A DNA stretch of 64,000 nt from CAZHHH01 sp052400685 (GTDB lineage: Bacteria > Bacteroidota > Bacteroidia > Bacteroidales > Marinilabiliaceae): the NCBI GenBank assembly GCA_052400685.1, contig JBQTGJ010000014.1. One strand, 5' to 3'. A program made the translations under genes and the position numbers. Shown here piece after piece: positions 42,345 to 51,451 of this stretch. Positions within the stretch are counted from its first letter, which is position 1. Every line of letters begins with the position of its first letter. The notes under the pieces are model-generated. The model ran no database searches. It was not told the origin of the DNA and worked only from the letters and a program-made list of their open reading frames with translations.

Positions 42345-44575
42345 TTGATTTCTTTGGAACCAGATGCGTTTACAAACAGGATATCGCCCATGTCGGGAAA
42401 ACTATTGAAAAATTCGTCGCCTTCGTGCTTTATTTTCTCTTCGCGAAAACCGATCAAGGTCAATCCGGCATGTTTTGAGTGATTGCTAATTATTTCATGA
42501 ATGGGTTGATTACCCGGAGGGGCAATAATCTCGATATTGGTAAGCGTAATGGGCAGTCGGCCCGATTCGATGAGATTGTCCAGTTCTTCTTTGGTCTGCT
42601 CTTCTGTTCCCTGTGCACAAATGCTGAATATTTTCAGATGACTTTTATGCCAGTCGGGATGGGCCAGAATAATATACCCCAGTAAGATCATCAGATTGGT
42701 GTTGATTAAGTCGGTGGGGCGTATCCAGATGTGAATGCCGTTTTTGTACCGCGGTACAATGCCGGATCCCGCAAAAATGCAGACATCAAAATTGCCGGCC
42801 TTGGTCAGACTGATGTTTTCAAGAATACGGTTTATTTCCTGAGGCTGGCTTTTGTCAAATTCAAATACCACCATGTTGTTTTCCATTCCCGAGATGGATG
42901 GCGACTGAATAACCTGAGCTATTGCGGAGGTATACGACGGCGAAATCATCGTGTCGATATACAATCCATTATTGTCTTCATTCTGCAGTTTTACCAGTTC
43001 TGTGAGAATCTTACGGGATTCATTGTGGCTTTGCTTGCTGTAATAGCCTTCCATAAAATGGAAATAGGTTCCAAAACCGTGTTGGTAACTGATCCATTTC
43101 ATTAAATCAAGTACTTTGGTGCGCTCAAATGAGTTGGCCGAAATACATACCGCTGCCGGGCGCCATTCACTGGTTTCAGCATCGGCTTGCTTCTTTTGCA
43201 TGTAAACCTGTATCTTACGATTAAGTTGAAACAGGGCACCCTGAAAAATATTAACGAGCCCTTTTTGGTCTTTATTATAATGTTCTACCAATAAGTAAAG
43301 CAAAATTATAATGATATAAGCAGCAATGGTGTATGCCGGGTTAATCATAAACATTACCCAAATGGATAAAATGAAACCTGATAACGAGAAAAACCAACGT
43401 GATTTGAATTTGGGCCGGTAGGATGGTGGTGAACCAAAATGATTTAGAAAGGATATGAGGCATAGGGTGCCATAGGTTATCAGGAAAAACATTGATATAA
43501 TTTGTGCCACCACATCTACGTTACCCATCAAGACAAACACCAGGGCTATGATGAACGATATTATTGAGGCGTTGAATGGTTCTCTGTTTTTACCTTTTCC
43601 TCTGGCTAAAAATAAATTCATGCGTTTAAACGGGAAACTTCTATCGGAGGCCAGTGCCTGTAACGTCCGGGGCGCCACCATTATGGAGCCCAAAGCCGAC
43701 GAAATGGTTGACGCTGCCAGGCCCAATGGTATCAGGATGGAGCCGCCAATGGCAATTTTGGACATGATGAGTTGGTGTTCGTTTAAATCGGCTTGCGAAG
43801 CCGATATGGCAAGTTTCCATACCACCAAAAAATAAACCAGCATACCAATTATGGTGCCGAGTAATGTCCCATAAGGGATTGATTTACTCGGATTTTTCAG
43901 GTCGCCGCTTAATCCTACGCCGGCAGTCATGCCCGTAAAGGCCGGAAAACAGATGGCAAATACCATGAAAAAATTGTCGCGGTTGAAAAATCCAAAATTA
44001 TTACCGGGTAACCGCAGGGCCTCGGTGGTGTCGATGGGCTTACCCAAAAAGAAGGCCAATAATGATATAAACAATATAACGACTACAAAGTAGAGCGCTT
44101 TTACTCCCAGGGCGGCTCCTTTTTTTAGAATGATAAAAGCCAGTATGCCCAGAGCCGGAATGCTCAGCGCCTGTCGCGGTAGTTCAAATTCAAAATGAAC
44201 CATGAACCAGTTAAAGAGAGGCTCAAAAGACTCGGTAAAGGCAATTATGTAAAATGCAACGCTAATGGCTTGTGAAAAATAGAGCGCTATACCTATGGTG
44301 GAACCAATTTTTAATCCAAACGAACGCGAGATAATAAAATATTCACCACCTCCTTCTACGCGTGTATTAGTCGCTAATTCAGAAATGGCCATAGCGGTTG
44401 GAAAGGTAATCATATGGCCGACGATTACAATGACAATGGCACCCCAAAAGCCCAGAGTCCCCACTGCCATGCCAAAACGCAAAAATAAAACAGCTCCCAG
44501 GATGGTGGAAATGGCTGTAAAAAAAACGGGAGCGGTGCCAAAACCGCTGTTATTGGAGATTTTACTGTTTGCCAT
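42341..44575 (-). CDS. SLC12-like cation-chloride cotransporter / APC-superfamily permease
   Basis: A 744-residue protein. About 12 membrane segments fill residues 10-440, beginning with TAISTILGAVLFLRFGMAVG, close to the TM1 motif of eukaryotic NKCC/KCC transporters, and containing VEGGGEYFIISRSFG in TM3. The C-terminal 300 residues are soluble and contain nucleotide-binding-like strands (AAVCISANSFERTKVLDLMK), as in the cytoplasmic domain of cation-chloride cotransporters. K-Cl or Na-K-Cl cotransport is the best guess; amino acid transport is the alternative. A GGGAGGT lies a short way before the start. It shares an operon with a GNAT enzyme. Confidence 0.82.
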   Translation of the reverse strand: MANSKISNNSGFGTAPVFFTAISTILGAVLFLRFGMAVGTLGFWGAIVIVIVGHMITFPTAMAISELATNTRVEGGGEYFIISRSFGLKIGSTIGIALYFSQAISVAFYIIAFTESFEPLFNWFMVHFEFELPRQALSIPALGILAFIILKKGAALGVKALYFVVVILFISLLAFFLGKPIDTTEALRLPGNNFGFFNRDNFFMVFAICFPAFTGMTAGVGLSGDLKNPSKSIPYGTLLGTIIGMLVYFLVVWKLAISASQADLNEHQLIMSKIAIGGSILIPLGLAASTISSALGSIMVAPRTLQALASDRSFPFKRMNLFLARGKGKNREPFNASIISFIIALVFVLMGNVDVVAQIISMFFLITYGTLCLISFLNHFGSPPSYRPKFKSRWFFSLSGFILSIWVMFMINPAYTIAAYIIIILLYLLVEHYNKDQKGLVNIFQGALFQLNRKIQVYMQKKQADAETSEWRPAAVCISANSFERTKVLDLMKWISYQHGFGTYFHFMEGYYSKQSHNESRKILTELVKLQNEDNNGLYIDTMISPSYTSAIAQVIQSPSISGMENNMVVFEFDKSQPQEINRILENISLTKAGNFDVCIFAGSGIVPRYKNGIHIWIRPTDLINTNLMILLGYIILAHPDWHKSHLKIFSICAQGTEEQTKEELDNLIESGRLPITLTNIEIIAPPGNQPIHEIISNHSKHAGLTLIGFREEKIKHEGDEFFNSFPDMGDILFVNASGSKEIK

Positions 44576-44635
44576 AATTAATTGCTTAATATTACCTCCC
44601 TAAAGTAATACAAAATCCGGATATAGTGAAGTTCA

Positions 44636-45415
44636 CTATTTTTTTTGTTGCCGCTTGGCTTCTTCCCATATTTCATCCATCTCGGCTAACGTCATATCTT
44701 TTAAATTCCGCCCTTTTTTGATGGTTTTTTGTTCCAGATAATTAAAGCGTTCGGTGAATTTGCGGTTGGTTCGTTCCAGTGCGTTTTCGGGGTTGATATT
44801 GTATAACCGGGCGGTATTAATCAATGAGAAAAATAAATCGCCAAATTCCTCTTCAATGCCATCGTGGTTCTTTTTTTCAATCTCTGCTTTTAACTCGTTG
44901 AGCTCTTCTTCCACTTTATCCCAAACCTGCGAACGTTCTTCCCAATCAAAACCTACGCCACGCACTTTATCCTGTATGCGGTGGGCCTTTATCATCGCCG
45001 GAAGGGTTTTGGGCACGCCCGAAAGCACTGTTTTATTGCCATTTTTTTCTTTTAATTTCAGCTGTTCCCAATTTTCTTCCACCTCTTTGGCATCCCGAAC
45101 CTGCACATCACCAAATATGTGTGGGTGGCGGTAGATGAGTTTTTCTATGAGTCGCTCCATTACCGTGCCTATGTGAAAAGTTCCTTTTTCTTCTCCAATT
45201 TTGGCATAAAATATAATGTGCAACAACAAATCGCCCAGCTCTTTGCTAATGGCTTCTTCATCTTCCTGCACCAAGGCCTCGGCTAATTCATATGTTTCTT
45301 CGATGGTTAATGTACGCAGTGTCTCATTGGTTTGGACGCTGTCCCACGGGCATTTTGTCCGTAGTTCATCCATAATTTCCAATAAATGTTGAAAAGTATC
45401 TTTTTTTGATGGCAT
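44636..45415 (-). CDS. mazG: Nucleoside triphosphate pyrophosphohydrolase MazG
   Basis: A 259-residue tandem MazG protein that hydrolyses noncanonical or excess (d)NTPs. The N-terminal repeat contains CPWDSVQTNETLRTLTIEET and the metal-binding EEAISKELGDLLLHIIFYA. The second repeat has EELNELKAEIEKKNHDGIEE followed by EFGDLFFSLINTAR. Length and both acidic motifs are those of full-length MazG. It is divergent from phoH. Confidence 0.94.
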   Translation of the reverse strand: MPSKKDTFQHLLEIMDELRTKCPWDSVQTNETLRTLTIEETYELAEALVQEDEEAISKELGDLLLHIIFYAKIGEEKGTFHIGTVMERLIEKLIYRHPHIFGDVQVRDAKEVEENWEQLKLKEKNGNKTVLSGVPKTLPAMIKAHRIQDKVRGVGFDWEERSQVWDKVEEELNELKAEIEKKNHDGIEEEFGDLFFSLINTARLYNINPENALERTNRKFTERFNYLEQKTIKKGRNLKDMTLAEMDEIWEEAKRQQKK

Positions 45416-45550
45416 AATATATATCTGTTATCAATGAATAGAGATCAGTGTCAGCAGACAACCTTCTCATAAATTTGTATGCGACATCTCTTACCTTCTG
45501 CAAAAAATATCGTTAATTTGTAGGACAAAAATAGGAATTACCTGCTTTTT

Positions 45551-46492
45551 ATGATAGAAAAACTCATTTATCTTGAATCCATTGATTTAATTGAATTCCT
45601 TGGGGTTAAAAATGTCAAATTTGATATCCTCAAAGCCCATTTCCCAAAATTAAAAATTATTGCCCGGGGTAACTGGCTTAAAGCCATGGGAGACGCCGAA
45701 GAAATTGCGGCTTTTGAAGAGAAAATGAACCTTTTGATTGAACATTATCACCGGTATAATGTGTTAAAGGAGTCGACAATTATCGAACTATTAACGGGTA
45801 TCTCTGGTAATGCTAGCGTTGATAATCCCGAGGAAACGGGTGTTATATTATTTGGTGTGAATGGTAAACCCATTAAAGCGCGAACCGCAAATCAGCAACT
45901 CATGGTGGAAGCTTATGATGAAAATGATTTGTTATTTGCGGTGGGGCCGGCGGGTAGCGGTAAAACATACACCGCCATTGCTCTGGCTGTGAGAGCGCTG
46001 AAACGTAAAGTGGTGAAACGTATTATTTTAAGTCGTCCGGCTGTGGAAGCAGGTGAGAAACTGGGCTTTTTGCCGGGTGATATGAAAGATAAAATTGATC
46101 CCTATCTGCAACCGCTTTACGATGCCTTAATGGATATGATTCCTGCGGTGAAGCTTAAAGAGTATATGGAAAACGGAACAATACAAATAGCGCCACTGGC
46201 TTTTATGCGCGGACGAACGCTTAATAATGCCTTTGTGATATTGGATGAGGCGCAAAATACAACCACCAATCAGCTTAAAATGTTTTTAACCCGTATGGGC
46301 GATCATGCTAAATTTGTGGTGACAGGCGATGTGACTCAGATTGACCTGCCAAACCCTCAAAATTCCGGTTTGGTGCAGGCTATGCGCATTTTAAAGGGTA
46401 TTAAGGGCATCAAACGGATTACCTTTACCGTGAAAGATATTGTGCGTCACCGATTGGTACAGGATATTGTTGAAGCATACGATAAGGAGTAA
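45551..46492 (+). CDS. phoH: PhoH-family ATPase
   Basis: A 313-residue PhoH-like protein. Walker A (GPAGSGKTYTA) starts near residue 133, SRPAVEAGEKLGFLPGDMKD follows, then Walker B (VILDEAQNTTTNQLKMFLTR) and the sensor FVVTGDVTQIDLP. PhoH proteins are P-loop ATPases linked to phosphate starvation and RNA metabolism, though the cellular role remains unclear. It is followed after about 150 bases by purC. Confidence 0.92.
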   Translation: MIEKLIYLESIDLIEFLGVKNVKFDILKAHFPKLKIIARGNWLKAMGDAEEIAAFEEKMNLLIEHYHRYNVLKESTIIELLTGISGNASVDNPEETGVILFGVNGKPIKARTANQQLMVEAYDENDLLFAVGPAGSGKTYTAIALAVRALKRKVVKRIILSRPAVEAGEKLGFLPGDMKDKIDPYLQPLYDALMDMIPAVKLKEYMENGTIQIAPLAFMRGRTLNNAFVILDEAQNTTTNQLKMFLTRMGDHAKFVVTGDVTQIDLPNPQNSGLVQAMRILKGIKGIKRITFTVKDIVRHRLVQDIVEAYDKE

Positions 46493-46645
46493 ATGACGGT
46501 TTATTGACTCTATTAAATTATTTTAAGGTGTTTCTTTTATTAAAAATAATTTAGTCTTTGGCCTTTTTTGCAATGACGATATATATTATGCCGTGTTAGG
46601 AAGAAAACTTAAGTGCTTGAAAATATAATTTTAACTATTTATAAA

Positions 46646-47593
46646 ATGGAAAACGCGATTGTTCAGACCAATTTCAATTTTCCGGGCCAGCAAGACCTTT
46701 ATGTGGGTAAGGTGCGGGATGTTTATAACATTAACAACGATTATTTGGTGATGCTTGTATCAGACCGTATTTCGGCTTTCGATGTGGTTCTGCCCAAAGG
46801 TATTCCTTTTAAAGGACAGGTGTTGAATCAGATTGCCGAGAAGTTTCTCGATGCCACCGCAGATATTGTGCCTAACTGGAAAATTGCGGTTCCGGATCCA
46901 ATGGTTACGGTGGGTCATTTTTGTGAACCTTTTAAAGTGGAGATGGTCATCAGGGGTTATTTGACTGGTCATGCCTGGCGTGAGTACAAATCGGGAAAAC
47001 GGCAGTTATGTGGTATTCCAATGCCCGATGGTATGGTGGAAAATCAAAAGTTTGACCAGCCTATGATTACGCCTACCACCAAAGCTTCCGAAGGACATGA
47101 TGAAGATATTTCGCGCGAAGAAATTATTAAACAAGGCATTGTTTCGGAAGCCGATTACCTGGAATTGGAACGTATTACGCGTGCTTTATTTGAGCGTGGA
47201 ACTCAGATGGCCGATAAAATGGGACTGATTTTGGTGGATACCAAATATGAATTTGGTCGTAAAGATGGGCAGATTTATCTGATTGATGAGATTCATACGC
47301 CGGATTCGTCACGCTATTTTTATAAGGAGGGGTATCAAGAGCGATTGCAAAAAGGGGAGCCGCAACGTCAATTATCCAAAGAATTTGTGCGTCAGTGGCT
47401 CATTGAAAATAATTTTCAGGGGAAAGAAGGACAAGCAATTCCTGAAATGAATGAGCCTTTTGTTAAGAGTGTGTCTGAACGATATATTGAGTTGTTTGAG
47501 AAAATTACCGGCGATCGGTTTATCAAGGCGAAAGCTGAAGATGTGAAGCTTCGTATTGAAAAAAATGTGGTTGAGTGCCTTAAAGCTTTATAA
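46646..47593 (+). CDS. purC: Phosphoribosylaminoimidazole-succinocarboxamide synthase
   Basis: The SAICAR synthetase step of purine synthesis, joining CAIR and aspartate with ATP. YVGKVRDVYNINNDYLVMLV opens the fold, SDRISAFDVVLPKGIPFKGQ and VEMVIRGYLTGHAWREYKSG follow, and LILVDTKYEFG with DEIHTPDSSRYF is the active-site region. The 315-residue form from ATG 46646 is preferred; an in-frame TTG at 46613 would add 11 residues without similarity. An intrinsic terminator lies about 100 bases downstream. Confidence 0.95.
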   Translation: MENAIVQTNFNFPGQQDLYVGKVRDVYNINNDYLVMLVSDRISAFDVVLPKGIPFKGQVLNQIAEKFLDATADIVPNWKIAVPDPMVTVGHFCEPFKVEMVIRGYLTGHAWREYKSGKRQLCGIPMPDGMVENQKFDQPMITPTTKASEGHDEDISREEIIKQGIVSEADYLELERITRALFERGTQMADKMGLILVDTKYEFGRKDGQIYLIDEIHTPDSSRYFYKEGYQERLQKGEPQRQLSKEFVRQWLIENNFQGKEGQAIPEMNEPFVKSVSERYIELFEKITGDRFIKAKAEDVKLRIEKNVVECLKAL

Positions 47594-47691
47594 GTATTGA
47601 GCATTTTGATATCTGATATTTTTAGCTCAGATGCCCCGATTCTAAGGGCAGACACCCTATTGCGTTTTGAATTTTGAAAGAAATTATTTTG

Positions 47692-47731
47692 TCAGGGCAT
47701 TGCTTCAGGTGATGTCCTGATTTGTTTTTTT
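47692..47731 (+). terminator. Intrinsic terminator downstream of purC
   Basis: TCAGGGCAT pairs with ATGTCCTGA (one G-T pair, 11-base loop) and is followed by TTTGTTTTTTT. Confidence 0.75.
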
Positions 47732-47822
47732 GATATTTGGTCATTTTTTGTCTTTCGGCCGGCGATAATATTTTTTTTATGAATGCCCTGTTGGAAGACG
47801 ATTCTATTAATACATAATTATT

Positions 47823-48893
47823 TTGAAACTGAATCAATTACGAACAAGTATTCCCGGATTGATACCATTGGTTATTTTGATTGTGGCTGAATGGATCTGG
47901 GGAATGGCAACCGGATTATGGCTGGCAGTGGCTTATGGATTGGGTGAGTTAGCGTATTACGCCATACGTTATAAACGTTTTGAGAAAAACGCGTTGGCCG
48001 ATACGGGATTGATGGTTGTTTTGGGCGTTTTGGCCATAACGCTCGAAGGTCCTGTGTTGGAACGTATCAGACCGTTGATTTATCTTTTTATAATGATGTT
48101 GATGGTTGGGGTGTCTGCTTTTTCGAAGCATAATGTGCTGATGGCGACGTCGGGACGGTTGCTGAAAAATAAGAGTTTCGGACCGTGGGAGATGGAGCAG
48201 ATGCGACTGACGATGTTGAGTTTTTTTTGGTGGATGAGCGCCTATTTTCTTGTTATGCTGGTAGCTATTATTTGGATGCCAATTGATTATCAATCGTTTG
48301 TCAATGGTACCGGGTTGTATCTTTATATTGGATTTGCTTTCCTGTTTGAATTGGCTCGCAAGCGTATGCAAAATAAGAAATGGGCGGCCGATGAGTGGGT
48401 GCCGTTGGTCGAAGCAGATGGTAAAATGGTTGGCGCAGCGCCCCGGTCGGTAGTGCATAACGGAAAAACACGCTGGTTGCATCCGGTGGTGCATCTTCAG
48501 GTTATTAAAGATGGCGGCTTGTGGCTGCAGAAACGTCCGTTGCATAAGTTGGTGCAGCCGGGTAAGTGGGACACAGCCGTGGGAGGACACATGACGGTAA
48601 ACGAATCGGTGGAGTTGTCGTTGCAACGTGAGACGGTTGAGGAGATTGGGGTGAAGCTTGATGATGTTAAATTATTGGGCCGGTACCATTGGGAGTGCCC
48701 TCTCGAAAATGAAATGGTATTTGCATTTGTGATGCGTTACGATGGTCCTGTTATGCCTAACCCTGAAGAATTGGATGGCGGTCGTGTATGGCAGTTTAGT
48801 GAAATTGACGATGCTTTAAATAAAGGTGTTTTTACACCCAATTTTGAATATGAATATGGGTTGTACCGAACGAGCCTTACTTCCTTGACATAG
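47823..48893 (+). CDS. Membrane protein fused to a C-terminal Nudix hydrolase
   Basis: A 356-residue two-part protein. Residues 1-180 hold about six hydrophobic segments resembling septation-protein-A-like membrane domains (GLIPLVILIVAEWIWGMATG, GLMVVLGVLAITLEGPVLER). Residues 205-350 form a Nudix domain of the Idi/YfcD kind: LHPVVHLQVIKDGGLWLQKR and a perfect Nudix box, Gly-x5-Glu-x7-Arg-Glu-x2-Glu-Glu-x-Gly, in GHMTVNESVELSLQRETVEE. So a membrane-tethered pyrophosphohydrolase is likely; the substrate is unknown. There is no early ATG, so TTG at 47823 is the probable start. The pair may be a true fusion, since one open frame spans both. Confidence 0.75.
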   Translation: MKLNQLRTSIPGLIPLVILIVAEWIWGMATGLWLAVAYGLGELAYYAIRYKRFEKNALADTGLMVVLGVLAITLEGPVLERIRPLIYLFIMMLMVGVSAFSKHNVLMATSGRLLKNKSFGPWEMEQMRLTMLSFFWWMSAYFLVMLVAIIWMPIDYQSFVNGTGLYLYIGFAFLFELARKRMQNKKWAADEWVPLVEADGKMVGAAPRSVVHNGKTRWLHPVVHLQVIKDGGLWLQKRPLHKLVQPGKWDTAVGGHMTVNESVELSLQRETVEEIGVKLDDVKLLGRYHWECPLENEMVFAFVMRYDGPVMPNPEELDGGRVWQFSEIDDALNKGVFTPNFEYEYGLYRTSLTSLT

Positions 48894-48940
48894 TGATGGT
48901 AATGCGTAGGGTTTGCTTCTCTGTTTTCATTTATGCTGCC

Positions 48941-49084
48941 TAATGCCTGTCCATAAAGTCGGGAGTTTGGTTATAAAGTTTAAATTTAAGGCTTACGCAG
49001 CTCAAAAAATGTGAGTTTACCCCTGTAAATGACCATTTGAGAGCAAGCATAACCCAGACGTTAGATTTTTCTTGCAAGCACTAA
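48941..49084. repeat. Hairpin repeat copy 5 (subfamily B)
   Basis: B-type copy: TGCCTGTCCATAAAG start, GCTTACGCAGCTC, AAAAATGTGAG, tip TTTAC / GTAAA, CATTTGAGAGCAAGC, and TTGCAAGCACT end. It joins copy 6 through CTAATTAG. Confidence 0.85.
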
Positions 49085-49311
49085 TTAGAGCCTGCCCATA
49101 CACTAAGTGTTTGAAATATAAAGTTCAAATTCAAGGCTTGCGAAGTCATAAAAATCAAGGAACTGACGAACGAAGTAAAGGCAGAAGCAAAGCTATTGCT
49201 TTGATTATGCTTTACAAGGAGGAAGAAGTCGGAGACAGTTTACTTTTCGTAAATGACTGTTTTCATGACAAGCGTAACGCAGAAGTTGACTTTATAGACA
49301 AACACAAATTA
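49085..49311. repeat. Hairpin repeat copy 6 (subfamily A, long form)
   Basis: A-type arms with an insertion of about 75 bases near the tip that is nearly identical to the one in copy 1 (GACGAACGAAGTAAAGGCAG). The insertion itself contains the small hairpin CAAAGC / GCTTTG. A reading frame of 88 codons across it is not considered a gene. Confidence 0.85.
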
Positions 49312-49460
49312 GAGCCTGTTCATAAACTAAGTGTTTGAAATATAAAGTTCAAATTCAAGGCTTGCACAGTCATAAAAATCAAGGAGTTTACTTTTCGTAA
49401 ATGACTGTTTTTATGACAAGCGTAACGCAGAAGTTGACTTTATAGACAAAGACTAATTAG
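49312..49460. repeat. Hairpin repeat copy 7 (subfamily A, short form)
   Basis: The cleanest A copy: AGTGTTTG / CAAAGACT, TATAAAGT / ACTTTATA, GCTTG / CAAGC, TCATAAAAA / TTTTTATGA and tip TTTAC / GTAAA. Its final CTAATTAG contains the stop codon of the leftward rsmI gene. Confidence 0.88.
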
Positions 49461-50161
49461 CCTTGCAGAATAAAGATGGTAGGCTTTTTATGTAGTTCGG
49501 GTCGGTTGCCTTGCCATTGGGCAATGGTTTTGGTAACGACATATTCGTCGGGCAGTGTGAGGTTGCAGGCAATACACAAACGGGTTTGCGGACTGCATGC
49601 CTTTAATATATCGTCGGCCAGGTGATTGTTGCGAAAGGGCGTCTCAATAAATATTTGTGATTGGTGCTCGTTACGCGATCTGTTTTCAAGATGTTTGATG
49701 GTTTTGAGCCGTTCATCTTTTTTTATGGGGATGTAACCTACAAAAGCAAAGCTTTGGCCGTTCATGCCCGAAGCCATCATCGCCAATAGGATAGAGGAGG
49801 GACCCACCATGGGCACGACCTGAATGCCGGCCTGATGTGCCAGTCGTACCACTTCTGCGCCCGGATCGGCTACACCGGGACACCCCGCTTCGCTGATGAT
49901 GCCAATGTCGTGACCGGCTTTTAATGGTTTTAGGTATTCGGAAAATTGAGCCGGCGTTGTCCGTTTATTCAACAAGAAAAAATGTGACCCGTCAATATCC
50001 ATTTGCCGGTCGAGCTGCCGAAGGTAACGACGGGTTGTGCGCAGGTCTTCCACAATAAAATAACGTAATTTAACAGCCATCTGAGCGACTTCGGTGGGGA
50101 GGATATGTCCCGTTTCTGCCGAGCCAAGGGTATTTGGTATGAGATATAATTTGCCTGCCAT
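49457..50161 (-). CDS. rsmI: 16S rRNA 2'-O-ribose methyltransferase RsmI-like
   Basis: A 234-residue tetrapyrrole-methylase-fold protein. GKLYLIPNTLGSAETGHILP opens the fold, then YFIVEDLRTTRRYL, DIGIISEAGCPGVADPGAEV (the SAM-site Gly/Pro-rich loop) and VVPMVGPSSILLAMMASGMN. RsmI methylates C1402 of 16S rRNA; the Bacteroidota form is shorter at both ends than the E. coli enzyme. The start at ATG 50161 is preferred over 50272 because it matches the family N-terminus and a TAnnTTTG box lies 17 bases upstream. The stop codon lies within a hairpin repeat. Confidence 0.88.
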   Translation of the reverse strand: MAGKLYLIPNTLGSAETGHILPTEVAQMAVKLRYFIVEDLRTTRRYLRQLDRQMDIDGSHFFLLNKRTTPAQFSEYLKPLKAGHDIGIISEAGCPGVADPGAEVVRLAHQAGIQVVPMVGPSSILLAMMASGMNGQSFAFVGYIPIKKDERLKTIKHLENRSRNEHQSQIFIETPFRNNHLADDILKACSPQTRLCIACNLTLPDEYVVTKTIAQWQGNRPELHKKPTIFILQG

Positions 50162-50177
50162 TTGTTCTTTTTTACGG

Positions 50178-50185
50178 CAAAGATA
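50178..50185 (-). promoter_or_regulatory. rsmI promoter -7 element
   Basis: TATCTTTG on the minus strand (50185 to 50178) is an exact TAnnTTTG match just before the preferred start. Confidence 0.6.
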
Positions 50186-50271
50186 GAAAAGTTGAGGGGT
50201 TTTGCGTGACCTGACATCAGTAATTAAACTTTGTGCCTGCCCTAAAACAACCGTATCAGAACGAAAATTCA

Positions 50272-50398
50272 TGTGTTTGACAGGAAATGTTTATCGTTAA
50301 GGCTTGCCGAGACTGAAAAATGTGAGTTTTATGGTGTCAGTGACCGTTTTAAAAGCGAGCGTAATAAAATATGGTGTTTTTTCTAATACTAATTAATA
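50272..50398. repeat. Hairpin repeat copy 8 (decayed, B-like)
   Basis: Retains GTGTTTGA, AAGGCTTGCCGAGACTG, AAAAATGTGAG, GTCAGTGACCGTTTTAAAAG and GCGAGCGTAA but has lost the tip match and the outer arms. Confidence 0.6.
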
Positions 50399-50491
50399 CT
50401 TGTCCCTAAATGAAAGTGTTTGACTTTATAGAAAATGATAATTAAGACTTGAAGGTATTAAAATCTGTTTATTCGTAGGTTATCATTTCCT
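50392..50491. repeat. Hairpin repeat copy 9 (fragment)
   Basis: ATACTTGTCCCTAAATGAAAGTGTTTGACTTTATAG resembles an A start fused to an A end, as after loss of the interior; the rest is decayed. Together with copy 8 it fills the gap before the reductase gene. Confidence 0.45.
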
Positions 50492-50522
50492 TTTTTGCCA
50501 AATTTGCCACTAAAATATAAAG

Positions 50523-51182
50523 ATGCGTAAAGGTTCATTTAATTTACATACAATTATCGACAAGCGTGTATTAACAGATTCAACTTTTGTGCTTCGGATG
50601 GCGCGAAACGGGCTGAAGTTTTCCGCCGGACAGCATATTCAGGTCGGACCGCCCAATGGAATTCATACACGTGAGTATTCTGTTTATAGTACGCCTAAAG
50701 ATGATTTTATTGAGATATTGGTGCGTGAAGTGGAAGATGGTTTAGTGACTCCTGCTTTGAAAAAGCTTGACGTGGACGATGGCGTGGTGATTAACGATGC
50801 CGTAGGATACTTCTCAATTGATAAGGAAGTGGCGCCTGGCAGACGATTTTTATTTGTGGCCAGTGGCACCGGAATCTCTCCGTTTCATAGTTTTGTTAAA
50901 ACTTATCCCGAAATTGATTATACCTTGTTGCATGGGGTTCGGTGGGCCGAAGAGGCATACGAACGTGACGAGTATAATCCCAATAGGTATGTGGCTTGTA
51001 CTTCGCGTGATCACAAGGGCGATTTTCATGGCCGGGTGACCGACTACCTGGCGAAGAATCCTGTAAATCCCGATACTTTGTGTTATCTTTGCGGCAATTG
51101 TGATATGATTTATGATGTGTTTGATATTCTTGAAAAACAGGGGGTAAAGTCAACTAATATTTTTACTGAAGTCTATTTCTGA
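50523..51182 (+). CDS. Ferredoxin-NADP(+) reductase-like flavoprotein
   Basis: A 219-residue FAD/NAD(P)-binding oxidoreductase. The FAD domain shows FSAGQHIQVGPPNG and REYSVYSTPKDD (the Arg-x-Tyr-Ser motif). The NAD(P) domain shows FLFVASGTGISPFHSFV, ACTSRDHKGDFHGRVTDYL, and the C-terminal LCGNCDMIYDVFDILEKQGV with FTEVYF. It has no fused iron-sulfur domain, so it should exchange electrons with a separate ferredoxin or flavodoxin. NADP versus NAD preference cannot be read. It is isolated by repeats on both sides. Confidence 0.85.
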   Translation: MRKGSFNLHTIIDKRVLTDSTFVLRMARNGLKFSAGQHIQVGPPNGIHTREYSVYSTPKDDFIEILVREVEDGLVTPALKKLDVDDGVVINDAVGYFSIDKEVAPGRRFLFVASGTGISPFHSFVKTYPEIDYTLLHGVRWAEEAYERDEYNPNRYVACTSRDHKGDFHGRVTDYLAKNPVNPDTLCYLCGNCDMIYDVFDILEKQGVKSTNIFTEVYF

Positions 51183-51306
51183 TTTTGCAGAATTAAACCT
51201 GCAAACAGGGAATAGTTGTTCGTTAAAATTATGGGAGTGGCTTTTTTTTTAGCCGAAACATTTCATATTCAGTTTGCAATGATTGACCTGTTTATTGGTT
51301 ATGGCT

Positions 51307-51418
51307 TACCCGAAAAGTCATGCGTTTGAGCTGGGAAATTCAAATTCAAGGCTCGCGAAGTCTGAAAAATGTGAATTTATTCTTGTAAATGATCATTTGA
51401 GGGTAAATGTATTCAGGG
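51307..51418. repeat. Hairpin repeat copy 10 (decayed, B-like)
   Basis: AAGTCATGCGTTTGAG, AAATTCAAATTCAAGGCTCG, GAAAAATGTGAATTTATTC, TTGTAAATGATCATTTGAGG: an almost complete B core without the outer arm at the right. The remaining sequence 51183-51306 shows nothing. Confidence 0.65.
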
Positions 51419-51451
51419 GTGTTTCAGATATATTATAAAAAAATTACAGAC

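Noticed and set aside
47949..48626. A 225-codon frame antisense to the membrane-Nudix gene
   Set aside because: His/Gln/Arg-rich shadow composition typical of an antisense frame; the sense frame has a full Nudix box.
49072..49338. An 88-codon frame spanning repeat copies 5-7
   Set aside because: It runs across the boundary of separate repeat units and matches no family.
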